A stretch of 42,661 bases of DNA from Candidatus Kapaibacterium sp. (GCA_018883125.1 VEQR01000021.1:1-42661), one strand, 5' to 3'; positions 29,955 to 39,780 are shown, counted from the stretch's first letter. Notes: a model not told the origin generated them from the sequence alone. Numbers and translations: made by a program.

Positions 29955-32762
29955 ATGACACGACGGATTCTCAGCCTTGCTTTTTTCGCTATCACGATGC
30001 AGATGTTCCTGCAAGCGGCGGAGCAGTTTCAGTTTCGTCGAATCAGCCTTGATCAGGGCCTTCCACAGATGGACGTCCACTCCATTACACAGTCAACCGA
30101 TGGATTCATCTGGCTTGGCACTCAGGACGGACTCTGCAGATATGATGGTCAGCGATTGGACGTGTATCGAGGCGCAGGTATGGGGAACGGGCAGCTTGTT
30201 TCAAGTCACATTCGGTATTTGACGCGCGGCAGCAGAGGCGACGTAGATCTTGTGTCGGGGAACACCTGGATGCGCTACAGGGCCGCCAGCGACGACTTTG
30301 TTCAAATTCCGAAGCCGCCCAATGTCTCGGTAAATGACCCCTCGGATTCGTATTACACGCCTCATCAGATCACCGTGCGTTTCACCGATTCCCATGGTCG
30401 CCGATGGAACGGAACGCGTTCCAGCGGTGCATACATGCACGACCCGGAAACTGGCCGCAACCTGCATTTCGCAATGAATGCCCCTTCATCAGCCCGACTG
30501 CTTTCGAACGAGATATGGTCGATCGCCGAGGATGCCTTGGGCCGAGTATGGCTAGGAACATACGGTGGCGGTGTTTCGATCATAGATGGCGATAAGGTTA
30601 TACAGACACTGCTATACGATGCGGATGATCCAAAGTCCATTGCGGGAAACATCATTCGGTCGATCTATCGAGATGACGCAGGTGTGATGTGGGTTGGAAC
30701 CTTCGGTGGAGGGGTTTGCTCATGGGATCCTTCGGGGAGTCTGTTTCAAACCTTTCGGCTTAAGCACCATACAAACTTGTACGAAGACGAATATGTGCGC
30801 GCATTTGCAGTCGATAGCAAAGACCAGCTATACGTGAGCACACGAGCTGGTATCGTGGTAATGGATAAAGATCGCCGACAACAGCGCACACTTCTGTCGT
30901 TGGCTACTACCAGCACATCGCTAGATCTTGTCCGGGCACTGTATGTCGATCGGTTCGATAACGTTTGGTTCGGTACCGAGAGAAGAGGTGTCGGAATCAT
31001 TCGAGCCGGCACTTCCAGAGTTACGTGGCTGAATGGTCCACAATGGAGGCCCGATATACGTTGCAGCAATGTATTCTCTATTACTGAGGTTGGCACGGAT
31101 ACGCTCATCATTGGTACAGGGTACTCGATTGCCATTGTTCATCCAACCAAGCGAGAGCCGGTGTGGTACAGAGGACCAGTTGCTGATCGGCCGAAGTCCA
31201 TTCTGAAAGCGGTAACTAGCATATTCACAATCGCCGAGACAGGGGAACTCCTCATTTCCTCGGAGCTTGGTCTCTTGAGAGGTAGTCTGAAGCGCGGCTT
31301 TTCGTTCATCAAGTGTCCTGATACCAATGCCATTCGGCCGAATATTGATGTAATGCGGGCAGCCAACCGACGAGGTGACACGCTCTATGTTGGTACGTGG
31401 GGGGGAGGAATCCGAATCTTTCATCTCCCCTCATGGCGTGAGACGGTTGTTGACAGCCGGCATGGACTTCCAAGTAACACGATCTATGCCGCGATCCCCC
31501 TTGATGACGGCGGGTGGATAGCATCTTCAAATGCCGGAATTATCTACTGGCGTAATCTTAATGCTTTCATCAGCTACGGGGTAGATCAGGGGGCTCAATC
31601 GAACGAGTTCAATACTGGTGCATTTATGAAGTTGCGAGATGGGACGATACTTCTTGGTGGGGTCTCGGGCTTCAATGTGATACCGAAAAAGTTCACGTCG
31701 ATGGATGTGCCTCCACCCAAGAATTACATCCATTCGATTACGATGAACGGGGCCCCGATTTCCATTCGAGGATGGAGACCAGAACATGGGGTGATGTCTG
31801 GACCGGGACCGAAGAATATCACAATCTCGTTCAGCAGCATTGCAACTTCCCGTCCGAGTTCGGTTTCGTACCGCGTGCGGTTACTTCCGGTAGATACGAA
31901 TTGGAGTTATGTCCAGTCGCCAACGGTAACATATCTACAGATGCCATCAGGGCAGTATACCGTGGAGATCGAGTCTGCGTTCCGAGGAGGTTCATGGGGT
32001 GCTCGACTTTCCATGCCGATTGACATTGAAACCGTCATCTGGGAAACCCGATGGTTTTTCGTGGCGTCGATGCTGCTCATCGTTAGCGTCCCAATTGCGG
32101 CAAGCCGGGTTCTCAACCGTCTTCGCCAACGACGTACAATGGAACGAGAAGATCTCCTGCGGCAGGAACGGGAGCGTATTGCCCGAGATCTTCATGACGA
32201 CGTCGGTGCAGGACTCACGCGTATCGTCGTTATCGCCGACTCACTCGGCAGCAAGGATGCTATCGAAAGAGGGGATGTCTCGCGGATCTCGGAGATGGCA
32301 CGAACGGCCATTGAAAGTGTCCGTTCTATTGTGTGGGTTGTAAAGTCCACAGATACGTCATTGAAGAACACAGTCTATTTCATTCGGGACAAGATGGGTG
32401 AGATGCTCGCTGACCGTGGGGTAGACTTTGTTTTTCAGGGACCTCGAGAGTGGCCCGAAGTGTCGTTGTCCATCATCGCCCGAAGGAACATTGTTCTCTC
32501 GTGTCAGGAAGTGGCCACTAATATTCTGCGGCACAGCCATGCAACGTCCGTTGTGTATTCCGTAGCCACCTCGGGAACAAGAGTATCGATCATCATCGAG
32601 GACAATGGGCTGGGAATCAGTTTCGACGGGTTGTCCTATTCGAATGGTCTCGATAACATACGGGTGCGAACGAGAGAGCTTGATGGAACGTGCGAGATCG
32701 TTCGATTGGAGTCCGGTGGCACGCGAGTGTCGTTTCACTTCAACTTGCAATTCGGGGGCTGA
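29955..32762 (+). CDS. Two-component-regulator propeller sensor histidine kinase (HisKA_3 type)
   Basis: 'SLDQGLPQMDVHSITQSTDGFIWLGTQDGLCRYDG' propeller repeats, Y_Y_Y-like region, TM, 'RERIARDLHDDVGAGLTRIV', 'IIEDNGLGISFDG...GLDNIRVRTRELDG'. Confidence 0.9.
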   Translation: MTRRILSLAFFAITMQMFLQAAEQFQFRRISLDQGLPQMDVHSITQSTDGFIWLGTQDGLCRYDGQRLDVYRGAGMGNGQLVSSHIRYLTRGSRGDVDLVSGNTWMRYRAASDDFVQIPKPPNVSVNDPSDSYYTPHQITVRFTDSHGRRWNGTRSSGAYMHDPETGRNLHFAMNAPSSARLLSNEIWSIAEDALGRVWLGTYGGGVSIIDGDKVIQTLLYDADDPKSIAGNIIRSIYRDDAGVMWVGTFGGGVCSWDPSGSLFQTFRLKHHTNLYEDEYVRAFAVDSKDQLYVSTRAGIVVMDKDRRQQRTLLSLATTSTSLDLVRALYVDRFDNVWFGTERRGVGIIRAGTSRVTWLNGPQWRPDIRCSNVFSITEVGTDTLIIGTGYSIAIVHPTKREPVWYRGPVADRPKSILKAVTSIFTIAETGELLISSELGLLRGSLKRGFSFIKCPDTNAIRPNIDVMRAANRRGDTLYVGTWGGGIRIFHLPSWRETVVDSRHGLPSNTIYAAIPLDDGGWIASSNAGIIYWRNLNAFISYGVDQGAQSNEFNTGAFMKLRDGTILLGGVSGFNVIPKKFTSMDVPPPKNYIHSITMNGAPISIRGWRPEHGVMSGPGPKNITISFSSIATSRPSSVSYRVRLLPVDTNWSYVQSPTVTYLQMPSGQYTVEIESAFRGGSWGARLSMPIDIETVIWETRWFFVASMLLIVSVPIAASRVLNRLRQRRTMEREDLLRQERERIARDLHDDVGAGLTRIVVIADSLGSKDAIERGDVSRISEMARTAIESVRSIVWVVKSTDTSLKNTVYFIRDKMGEMLADRGVDFVFQGPREWPEVSLSIIARRNIVLSCQEVATNILRHSHATSVVYSVATSGTRVSIIIEDNGLGISFDGLSYSNGLDNIRVRTRELDGTCEIVRLESGGTRVSFHFNLQFGG

Positions 32763-32877
32763 CGCGGTAGAAACCACTGAAATACTGCATAAGCCATCTT
32801 GTGCATGTTTCGACGCGTAACCATTTTGCTCGCGGACTCGCATCCTTCTTTTTCAACCCAGGCAGTACCTACGTTCA

Positions 32878-33519
32878 ATGTCCGATCACAAGATTCGCAT
32901 CGCTATCGTCGAAGACGACACGGTCGTTCGGTCCGCCCTCGCAACAAACATCAACTCGGATTCGCGATTTGAGTGCCGCTATGCGATGGCAAGCATCGAA
33001 CAGCTGCTTGGCGCACCGGCTCTTTCTGATGTCGATGTGTTCCTACTCGACATTCAGCTTCCCGGCATGACGGGTATAGAAGGGATCGAATTCATCCGGC
33101 AACGAAACACCAGCGGTCAGGTTCTGATGCTGACGAACTTCGAGGACAACGAGCGCATTCGCCTTTCTGTTCTTGGTGGGGCTCGTGGTTACCTTCTCAA
33201 AACCACACCAACGCACAAGCTGCTCGACGCACTGCAGGAGATTCATGAAGGGGGCGCCCCGATGACGAGTCACGTGGCGCGGATTATCCTGGAATACATG
33301 GCTCAACTGCCGAAGCCATCCAAACTGGATGATCTCACGGAGCGTGAGATGGATGTTCTGCAGCTGATCTCCGACCGGCGTCAGTATCGGGAGATCGCCG
33401 ACACATTGTTCATCAGTCTTGATACGGTCCGCACGCACGTACGAAACATCTACGCCAAGCTCAACGTCCACAAGCGCCGCGAAGCCGAGAGAATCTATCG
33501 GCAAGGAATGCGCCGATAA
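32878..33519 (+). CDS. NarL/FixJ (LuxR-HTH) response regulator
   Basis: 'IRIAIVEDDTVVRSAL...DVFLLDIQLPGMTGIEGI', 'LTEREMDVLQLISDRRQYREIADTLFISLDTVRTHVRNIYAKLNV'. Confidence 0.93.
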   Translation: MSDHKIRIAIVEDDTVVRSALATNINSDSRFECRYAMASIEQLLGAPALSDVDVFLLDIQLPGMTGIEGIEFIRQRNTSGQVLMLTNFEDNERIRLSVLGGARGYLLKTTPTHKLLDALQEIHEGGAPMTSHVARIILEYMAQLPKPSKLDDLTEREMDVLQLISDRRQYREIADTLFISLDTVRTHVRNIYAKLNVHKRREAERIYRQGMRR

Positions 33520-33529
33520 GCTGACCAGA

Positions 33530-33558
33530 TAAAAAAAGCGCTCCACAAGGGAGCGCTT
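33530..33558 (-). terminator. Intrinsic terminator between convergent genes
   Basis: AAGCGCTCC-ACAAG-GGAGCGCTT with poly-T on the minus strand. Confidence 0.8.
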
Positions 33559-33595
33559 GGTTCACATTCTGTGATAAGGCTTGTTGTCCGATTGC

Positions 33596-34252
33596 TTACT
33601 GAACCACATGGAACAGGTAGTTCAGACCAAGGGAAATGCCAGCGCTTGAAGGGTTTGTTGTATTCAGAGCCGTTGGGTACGTCCGCACGTCCGTGGTGTA
33701 ATGTCCGCCAAGCATATAGCTGCCGCGGATAGTGACGTTCAGGTCTCCGGTCTTGCCACGCATTACTGGAAACATCGCCCCGATTCGTGCTTCAAGCACC
33801 GGTGATTCTACCTCTCCATTGATGGTATACTCAGAGTTCCCATCAACGGATTTGGTGGTTTGACTTCCTGGGAGAGAGATTCCGACGCCGAGCATCAGAC
33901 CACCGAGATAGAGTGACGGCGCAATCGTGATGGCGCTGTGACGAGTGACGTACGTGTTAGCGTCATTGGCAACGTCGGCATTTTCCGGACGCATGATATA
34001 CCCGTAGCCGGTCATCTCAATATCAAGAGCCAGGCCGAGATTCATATCCTTGGCAAACATCAGTCGAGTCGTCAAACCAAGATCGGGCATGTTGTTGAAC
34101 GTAAATCCAGTCTTCAGACCTGTGCCGGGATCAACCGTATTCACCGTTGCCTTTGCACCAATTGCCGGGCCAAGGCTGACTTCGATTGCAGAAGCAGACT
34201 GCATCACGCATGCGAGCGCTACAGCAGAAACGAGGAGCGATTTCATCGCCAA
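33596..34252 (-). CDS. Putative outer-membrane beta-barrel protein
   Basis: Signal peptide MAMKSLLVSAVALACVMQSASA; alternating beta pattern; 'GISLGLNYLFHVVQ' end. Confidence 0.5.
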   Translation of the reverse strand: MAMKSLLVSAVALACVMQSASAIEVSLGPAIGAKATVNTVDPGTGLKTGFTFNNMPDLGLTTRLMFAKDMNLGLALDIEMTGYGYIMRPENADVANDANTYVTRHSAITIAPSLYLGGLMLGVGISLPGSQTTKSVDGNSEYTINGEVESPVLEARIGAMFPVMRGKTGDLNVTIRGSYMLGGHYTTDVRTYPTALNTTNPSSAGISLGLNYLFHVVQ

Positions 34253-34331
34253 TCCTTTTCAAAAAAGTGTGAGGAAAGTAGTATCCGCGGCAAAGTTGCC
34301 GTATTGCCGCGAATCCACCAATCGTGAACTC

Positions 34332-35606
34332 TCACCGAACCTTAAGCATTGTGCTGGAACGCACCGTACCCGTGAAGACTACCATCATGTAGTTGCCGGT
34401 CGGCAGTCTTGAAACATCTACCGAACCAGTATTGGATGTGGCAACTTCCTGACCAATGAGGTCATAGACCACGGCCTGGTCGCCGTCAAACAACACGGTT
34501 GTGCTTGCGGGATTTGGCCAAATGCGCAAAGATGGTTCGTCGGCTTCGTCAACCGTCGTGTTGCAAGGAAGGGCATTGATGTATCTCCAGATTTCATCGT
34601 CAAATCCGCTGATAGCGGCTGCGACTGTATCAGCAGGGTTGCCCAGGCGCACCACGACCATGCGCTGACTTGGCACCACGTACACACGCTGATCGTTCTT
34701 GCCCATGCCGGCGTACATGTCTTTGGGTGCTGACGGCACAAGGTCCCGCGGATAGACAAATGGAATTGACGGCTGCATAAAGCTTCCCTTACCGTTCAGC
34801 CAGTAGAGGTAACCGTAAGACTTGTTAAGCTGTTGCGAAGTGCTGATCATCGCATTGAAATACTCGCGATCCGTGATGATGGTGTCGCCGTTCCAGACGC
34901 CCCCTGCTAAGAGCATCAGACCAAAGCGAGCCATGGCAAGGGGCTTTGACCAGAGTGTTCCGTTGATCCAAAGGCCGGGCATTGCAAGGGGCTTGGCCAG
35001 CTTGGTGCTGTAATACGACTGATACGTAACGCCAGTGGCCTTGGCTACCATGTCCTGAAGGAGCAAGTAACAGGCATTGTGGTAGTCCCAGATGGTTCCG
35101 GGTTCGGCCCTGTAGGTTAGACATTCGGGCTTTGTACAATCATCATTGCTTCTCTCAAAGCCGATTCCGGTTGTCATGGTCAAGTGATGGCGGACGGTGA
35201 TCTTCGACTCCTGCTGCGGTGTGCAGGATGACCAATTGCTACCGAGGTAGGTGGCGCTGGACTTTGTGATGTCCAGCAGTCCTTCGCGCTGAGCAACGCC
35301 AATCAACACCGACGTCACGGTCTTTCCGGCCGATGCCCAGTACCACACGCTGTCCTTGGTGAACGTTCCGAAGTATCGCTCGAAGGCAATCTTCCCATCT
35401 TTCAGAATGATCAGGGCCTTGGTGTCCGAGCGCTGGCCGTAGCTCACAAGCGAGTCAAGCTTCTCCGCACACCACCCGAGTTGGGAAGGGGCTATTCGTT
35501 CCCACGCATCGTTACTGGCGGGAGGGAAGTACAGAGGTTGTGACGCTGCATTTGCGGCAGCAAGTACGAGCAGTAAGAACAGTGATCGCATACGATGCTT
35601 GTTCAC
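34332..35606 (-). CDS. Serine hydrolase (class C beta-lactamase-like) with T9SS sorting domain
   Basis: 'VWYWASAGKTVTSVLIGVAQREGLL', 'HHLTMTTGI', C-terminus 'SLRIWPNPASTTVLFDG...GNYMMVVFTG'. Confidence 0.85.
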   Translation of the reverse strand: MNKHRMRSLFLLLVLAAANAASQPLYFPPASNDAWERIAPSQLGWCAEKLDSLVSYGQRSDTKALIILKDGKIAFERYFGTFTKDSVWYWASAGKTVTSVLIGVAQREGLLDITKSSATYLGSNWSSCTPQQESKITVRHHLTMTTGIGFERSNDDCTKPECLTYRAEPGTIWDYHNACYLLLQDMVAKATGVTYQSYYSTKLAKPLAMPGLWINGTLWSKPLAMARFGLMLLAGGVWNGDTIITDREYFNAMISTSQQLNKSYGYLYWLNGKGSFMQPSIPFVYPRDLVPSAPKDMYAGMGKNDQRVYVVPSQRMVVVRLGNPADTVAAAISGFDDEIWRYINALPCNTTVDEADEPSLRIWPNPASTTVLFDGDQAVVYDLIGQEVATSNTGSVDVSRLPTGNYMMVVFTGTVRSSTMLKVR

Positions 35607-35688
35607 AGTAGTGGAAGGAGCGCCTGCGATTCGTGCTGCCCATGAATGGTTTAAGTTACAGCATGAAAGTTGGAAGGGTCAACCGTAA

Positions 35689-36366
35689 ATGATCATGTTC
35701 TCCGGCACGCACTGGGCGGTGCTCGTTGTGACGTGTCTCCTCTGCATTACCATGCCGGTGTGGGTGCGTCAGCGTCCAGACAAAGCTGACGTCATCCGCC
35801 GGACGTTGGCATGGACCCTCATCGTAAACATCGTGATCTACCAGTTCTATCGCATTGCCGCCGGGTACTGGTCTGCCTCTACAGACCTTCCAATGCATCT
35901 CTGCGCTTGGGCGAATGTGGTGACGGCTCTCGCCCTGCTTACCCGGAAGCCCCTTTTCGCCGAGATCGCTTGGTGCTGGGGGATGACCGGCAGCGTAAAC
36001 GCACTGATTACGCCACAGCTGGACAATCCCTTTCCTGAGGTACCATTCATCTACTTCGTTATCGGCCACACGGGGCTTATCACTGCAGTCTGTACCATCG
36101 TCTTCGGATTTGACATCCGTCCACGTCCTGGTGCATGGCTCCGAGTGATGGTTGCCTCACAGGTGTACTTTCTCAGCGCCATCGCCGTGAATGCCATCAC
36201 CAACGCAAACTATGGCTTCCTCGATCCAATGGATCCGTTTCGAAATCAAACCGTCCTTGCGGCCTTCCCTAACGATGGTATCTGGTTCTACGTGACATTT
36301 GAATTGGCCGGTGCTCTGCTGTTTGGGCTGGTGCTATTGCCGTTTCGGTATAGCGAGAAGAGATGA
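35689..36366 (+). CDS. YwaF/TIGR02206-like integral membrane protein
   Basis: Six to seven hydrophobic segments, 'LPMHLCAWANVVTALALLTRKPLFAEIAWCWGMTGSVNALITPQL'. Confidence 0.7.
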   Translation: MIMFSGTHWAVLVVTCLLCITMPVWVRQRPDKADVIRRTLAWTLIVNIVIYQFYRIAAGYWSASTDLPMHLCAWANVVTALALLTRKPLFAEIAWCWGMTGSVNALITPQLDNPFPEVPFIYFVIGHTGLITAVCTIVFGFDIRPRPGAWLRVMVASQVYFLSAIAVNAITNANYGFLDPMDPFRNQTVLAAFPNDGIWFYVTFELAGALLFGLVLLPFRYSEKR

Positions 36367-36487
36367 TTACTGATTACTGATGACTGATTACTGATGACTG
36401 ATTAGATGACTGATGACTGATGACTGATTACTGATTGCTGATGACTGATTGCTGATGACTGATTGCTGATGACTGATGCCTGATTGC
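36363..36487 (-). repeat. Degenerate 7-bp tandem array (ACTGATT/ACTGATG/GCTGATT)
   Basis: About 17 units starting at the stop codon of the membrane-protein gene. Confidence 0.95.
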
Positions 36488-36491
36488 CGTC

Positions 36492-36511
36492 ATTCCCCCG
36501 GAAGTGGGAAT
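36492..36511. repeat. ATTCCC-N8-GGGAAT inverted repeat (dRS3-like form)
   Basis: ATTCCCCCGGAAGTGGGAAT read directly. Confidence 0.6.
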
Positions 36512-36549
36512 CCACTGACAACAGACGAGAGCTAGCGTGCCCTTAATAG

Positions 36550-36569
36550 CCCCGGGCCTTGGCCCGGGG
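36550..36569. repeat. Perfect palindrome CCCCGGGCC-TT-GGCCCGGGG (REP-like)
   Basis: 9-bp perfect stem with 2-nt loop. Confidence 0.7.
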
Positions 36570-36586
36570 TACGAGATACGGCAGCG

Positions 36587-36638
36587 TTATCAGTAATCAG
36601 TAATCAGTCATCAGTAATCAGTCATCAGTAATCAGTCA
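36587..36638 (+). repeat. Degenerate 7-bp tandem array (AATCAGT/CATCAGT), inverted relative to 36363-36487
   Basis: About 7 units ending next to the stop of the di-haem peroxidase gene. Confidence 0.95.
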
Positions 36639-36645
36639 CCAATCC

Positions 36646-37716
36646 CTACGGCATCCGATACAACGGATTCGTCAGGAACTGCTCATCTGTAAGCGTTTTC
36701 AGGAAGGCTACGAGGTCGGCCTTATCCTGGGCGTCAAGCTTGAGACCCGGTGCAAGATTGAACTGCATCAGCGCATCAACGGTAGAAGAGCGACGCACGC
36801 CGATGTTGTAGAAATCGACAACCTCTTCGAGTGTTTTGAAGCGACCATCATGCATGTAGGGGGCGGTTCGGGCGATGTTGCGCAGCGTGGGGACGCGGAA
36901 CTTGGCACGGTCACTGGCAAGCCCCGTCACGCGTTCGCGTCCGAGGTCCAGAAACATCGCGTCGTCATCGAGGCCGTTGTTCATGAATCGGTCATTGGTG
37001 AAAAACGGTGCTGCGTGACAATGGAAGCACTCGGCACCCTTTTTCTTGTAGGTCGGATCGAACTCGCGCATGAACAGCTGACGTCCGCGTTCCTCCGTTT
37101 CGGATAGCACGGCATAGCCTGCAAGGGCACGATCGTATTTGCTTTGTCCCGATATCAGGATCAGCATGAACTGCTCAAGGGCGATGCCGATCCGTTCCGG
37201 CGTAATGCTATCAGAGCCGAAGGCGCGGGTGAACATTGAGCGATACATGCTTGACGTTGACAGCTTCCTGACGACGTTGTCGAGTGTCTCGTCCATTTCC
37301 AGTGTATCAACGATCGGGTGTAATGCCTGATCCCGAAGCGTTGGAGAGCGACCATCCCAGAAAAAGCCACGGTCGCTCCAGGCAAGGTTCACGAGTGCCA
37401 TAGCCTGGCGTGTTCCGGGAAGTCCACGAACGCCGATACTGTATTTGCGATTGTCCGAGAATGCGGCTGCCTGAGAGTGACACGTTGCACAGCTCTGCGT
37501 ACCGGTCCGGGAAAGCTGTCCGTCGTGGAAGAGTGTTCGACCCAAGCTGACCCGTGTCTGTGTCAGAGGGTAATCCGTTGGCAGGATCGGCTCCGGCAGA
37601 TCTTCAAATCGAACCGGATACGGAGTTTCATCCAAAGTGATCGGCACATCGGGATCGGTACATCCGACTACGATCGCAGCGGCGATGACGAAGAGAATAA
37701 TGCAAAGGGGCTTCAT
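36646..37716 (-). CDS. Di-haem cytochrome-c peroxidase / MbnH-like lipoprotein (paralogue 1)
   Basis: Lipobox VVGC; two haem motifs CATCH and CFHCH; 'RVSLGRTLFHDGQLSRTGTQSCATCHSQAAAFSD'. Confidence 0.9.
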   Translation of the reverse strand: MKPLCIILFVIAAAIVVGCTDPDVPITLDETPYPVRFEDLPEPILPTDYPLTQTRVSLGRTLFHDGQLSRTGTQSCATCHSQAAAFSDNRKYSIGVRGLPGTRQAMALVNLAWSDRGFFWDGRSPTLRDQALHPIVDTLEMDETLDNVVRKLSTSSMYRSMFTRAFGSDSITPERIGIALEQFMLILISGQSKYDRALAGYAVLSETEERGRQLFMREFDPTYKKKGAECFHCHAAPFFTNDRFMNNGLDDDAMFLDLGRERVTGLASDRAKFRVPTLRNIARTAPYMHDGRFKTLEEVVDFYNIGVRRSSTVDALMQFNLAPGLKLDAQDKADLVAFLKTLTDEQFLTNPLYRMP

Positions 37717-38738
37717 GGACGAAACCGAGGATTGGTGGTGAATCGATCGTCGGTGAGGGCCAGCAAAAATGCTTCGAGATCATCACATTCCGAAGCCGAG
37801 AGGTTCAATGGTTTCAGAAGCATGTCCTTGTTTGGGTGTGGATAGCCCCCTGAATTGTACCGTTGAATGACGACGGTCAAGGATGCTATGGAGCCGTTGT
37901 GGAGGTAGGGCGCTGTACGACCCACATTCCGCAGTGATGGAACACGGAACACTGCTTCATCGGACGCGTTGTTTGTGAGCCGTGCCCGCCCCCTGTCAGC
38001 ATACGACTCCAAGAGTCCGTTACAGGCCATACGGTTATTCGTATAGAGCGGTCCACCATGACACGTTCCGCAGCCAACGCGATGGAAGATTTCCTTACCG
38101 CGGCGTTCGGCATCAGAGAGACGGCCTTCATCAGCGCGCGATCGGCCACTTACCAGCGTCCGCTCGAATGACGCGATGGCGCGGGTGATGACCCAGATGT
38201 CCAGCGGACGTGAATAGGCCCAACGACTCATCTGCTGAAGCGCACTGTCCACCGAGAGCCGGCTCACCAGGAAAGGGGCTTCCAGGTCAAACTCTGCATG
38301 TTCCTGGATGGGAACCAGGATCTGCATTTCCAATGTGGGGACGCCCCCTTCACGCATCAGTGCCGGCAGATAACCCACATTGGCCAGGGAAGGGGCGTTG
38401 CGGACGCCCATACGTCCGGACGTGCCGCGTGATGTTGGCAGACCGTCGGTAAAGGCCTTGGCAGGATCGTGGCATGTGCCACAGGAAACGTCGTTGGCGT
38501 TCGACAAACGCAAATCATAGAACAGGCGTTTACCGAGAGCAACACGCTCGGGTGTTGGGACGTTATCGGGCGGGTATGTCTGCTCGGCAAATCCCGGAGG
38601 AACGTCAACAAGGGGCTCCGCATCAGTGGCTGATTGCGGGTCAACAGCGCATGCCGTTAGAACTGCGGCTGCCAGAGTGGCCAGCCACACGCGATATCTA
38701 GCGAACGATAACAAGCAACTCGTGGCGGATGCTGCCAT
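37713..38738 (-). CDS. Di-haem cytochrome-c peroxidase / MbnH-like lipoprotein (paralogue 2)
   Basis: Two CGTCH motifs; 'RVALGKRLFYDLRLSNANDVSCGTCHDPAKAFTDG'; 4-bp overlap with paralogue 1. Start at internal Met (MAASATS..LTAC) preferred over 38771. Confidence 0.9.
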   Translation of the reverse strand: MAASATSCLLSFARYRVWLATLAAAVLTACAVDPQSATDAEPLVDVPPGFAEQTYPPDNVPTPERVALGKRLFYDLRLSNANDVSCGTCHDPAKAFTDGLPTSRGTSGRMGVRNAPSLANVGYLPALMREGGVPTLEMQILVPIQEHAEFDLEAPFLVSRLSVDSALQQMSRWAYSRPLDIWVITRAIASFERTLVSGRSRADEGRLSDAERRGKEIFHRVGCGTCHGGPLYTNNRMACNGLLESYADRGRARLTNNASDEAVFRVPSLRNVGRTAPYLHNGSIASLTVVIQRYNSGGYPHPNKDMLLKPLNLSASECDDLEAFLLALTDDRFTTNPRFRP

Positions 38739-39648
38739 CGGCGCGCCGGAGAATAACACTGTAGGTACCATTTGGCAGGGTGCTCACCGAGAGAAGCGGT
38801 GAACCGGCTGTAATGGACGCAGACAGAACGGTGGCTGAGGACATGTCTGAGATACGGACCTCCACAACATCGGTTTGTAGCTGCACAACATCGGTGGCAG
38901 GGTTTGGAGCAAGCGAAGACGTACGCTCGTCGTCGGCTTCAACAGAGGTGGTGATGCCCGGGGAGTATACCGCGGACCCCATGTTGCGCATCAGCGTGAT
39001 CGCCTCGTCGGTGCTGCCATGCATGATGAGCCCCTTGGACACATCAATGGTCTCGAGTAGGCGTCCGTAGTCAGCCCGCAGCGGAACATCGAGTCCGACT
39101 GCCGTGCGGGTGGACGAAGCGGCGCAGGCAACGCGGGTGTACAAGGCATCGTCGAGCGTATGGATCTGAAAGCCCGCCGTGAGCTTTGACTCCGATGTGC
39201 CAGCCATTCCCTCATAGGTCACAAATCGATAGCCGGCAGCCCATCCCCAGTGCATTGATGGCGTCTTCAGGGCCAGTGGGTGCCATTCCGGATATGTCGT
39301 GGGGTCAAGGTGATTCCGGTCTTTATCCACCCCGATGAAGAAGGTGATTGAATCCACGGATCCAACATCGAGGTCGCCAAGCGAATACCGTTGCACTTCC
39401 TTTACATCCACCAAGATGTAGGTGTCTGGAAGGGGCGTGTGCTTTTCCCCGTCGTGGTGGATCGTGATCTGGGAGATGTAGTAGCGCAGCAGCTCCGGAC
39501 GGTAGAATGACCCCGCACGAATGCCCGGATAGACCGATCCGAGTCGGAAAGGGGCTTTCCCATTCACCCCGTCCAGCACGAGAGTTACATCAGTGCTTCT
39601 GGCAACAGTGGCTGTCAGCAAGAGTAGAAGAAGAATTCGAGCGGTCAT
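38698..39648 (-). CDS. MbnP-like protein with T9SS sorting domain
   Basis: 'FYRPELLRYYISQITIHHDG', 'DSITFFIGVDKDRNHLDP', 'MHWGWAAGYRFVTYEG'; C-terminus 'SLAPNPATDVVQL...GTYSVILRRADG'. Confidence 0.8.
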   Translation of the reverse strand: MTARILLLLLLTATVARSTDVTLVLDGVNGKAPFRLGSVYPGIRAGSFYRPELLRYYISQITIHHDGEKHTPLPDTYILVDVKEVQRYSLGDLDVGSVDSITFFIGVDKDRNHLDPTTYPEWHPLALKTPSMHWGWAAGYRFVTYEGMAGTSESKLTAGFQIHTLDDALYTRVACAASSTRTAVGLDVPLRADYGRLLETIDVSKGLIMHGSTDEAITLMRNMGSAVYSPGITTSVEADDERTSSLAPNPATDVVQLQTDVVEVRISDMSSATVLSASITAGSPLLSVSTLPNGTYSVILRRADGSIRHELLVIVR

Positions 39649-39780
39649 GTACGCCTCGGTTTATCAGGATATCCACATCTGCGGACAAAAACACCGACGA
39701 AACTACGCTAGGTTCCGCCTATCTGACGCGTGGATGCGTATTTTCCACGTAACCGCTTATTTCAATGTTGGGAAGGCCGT

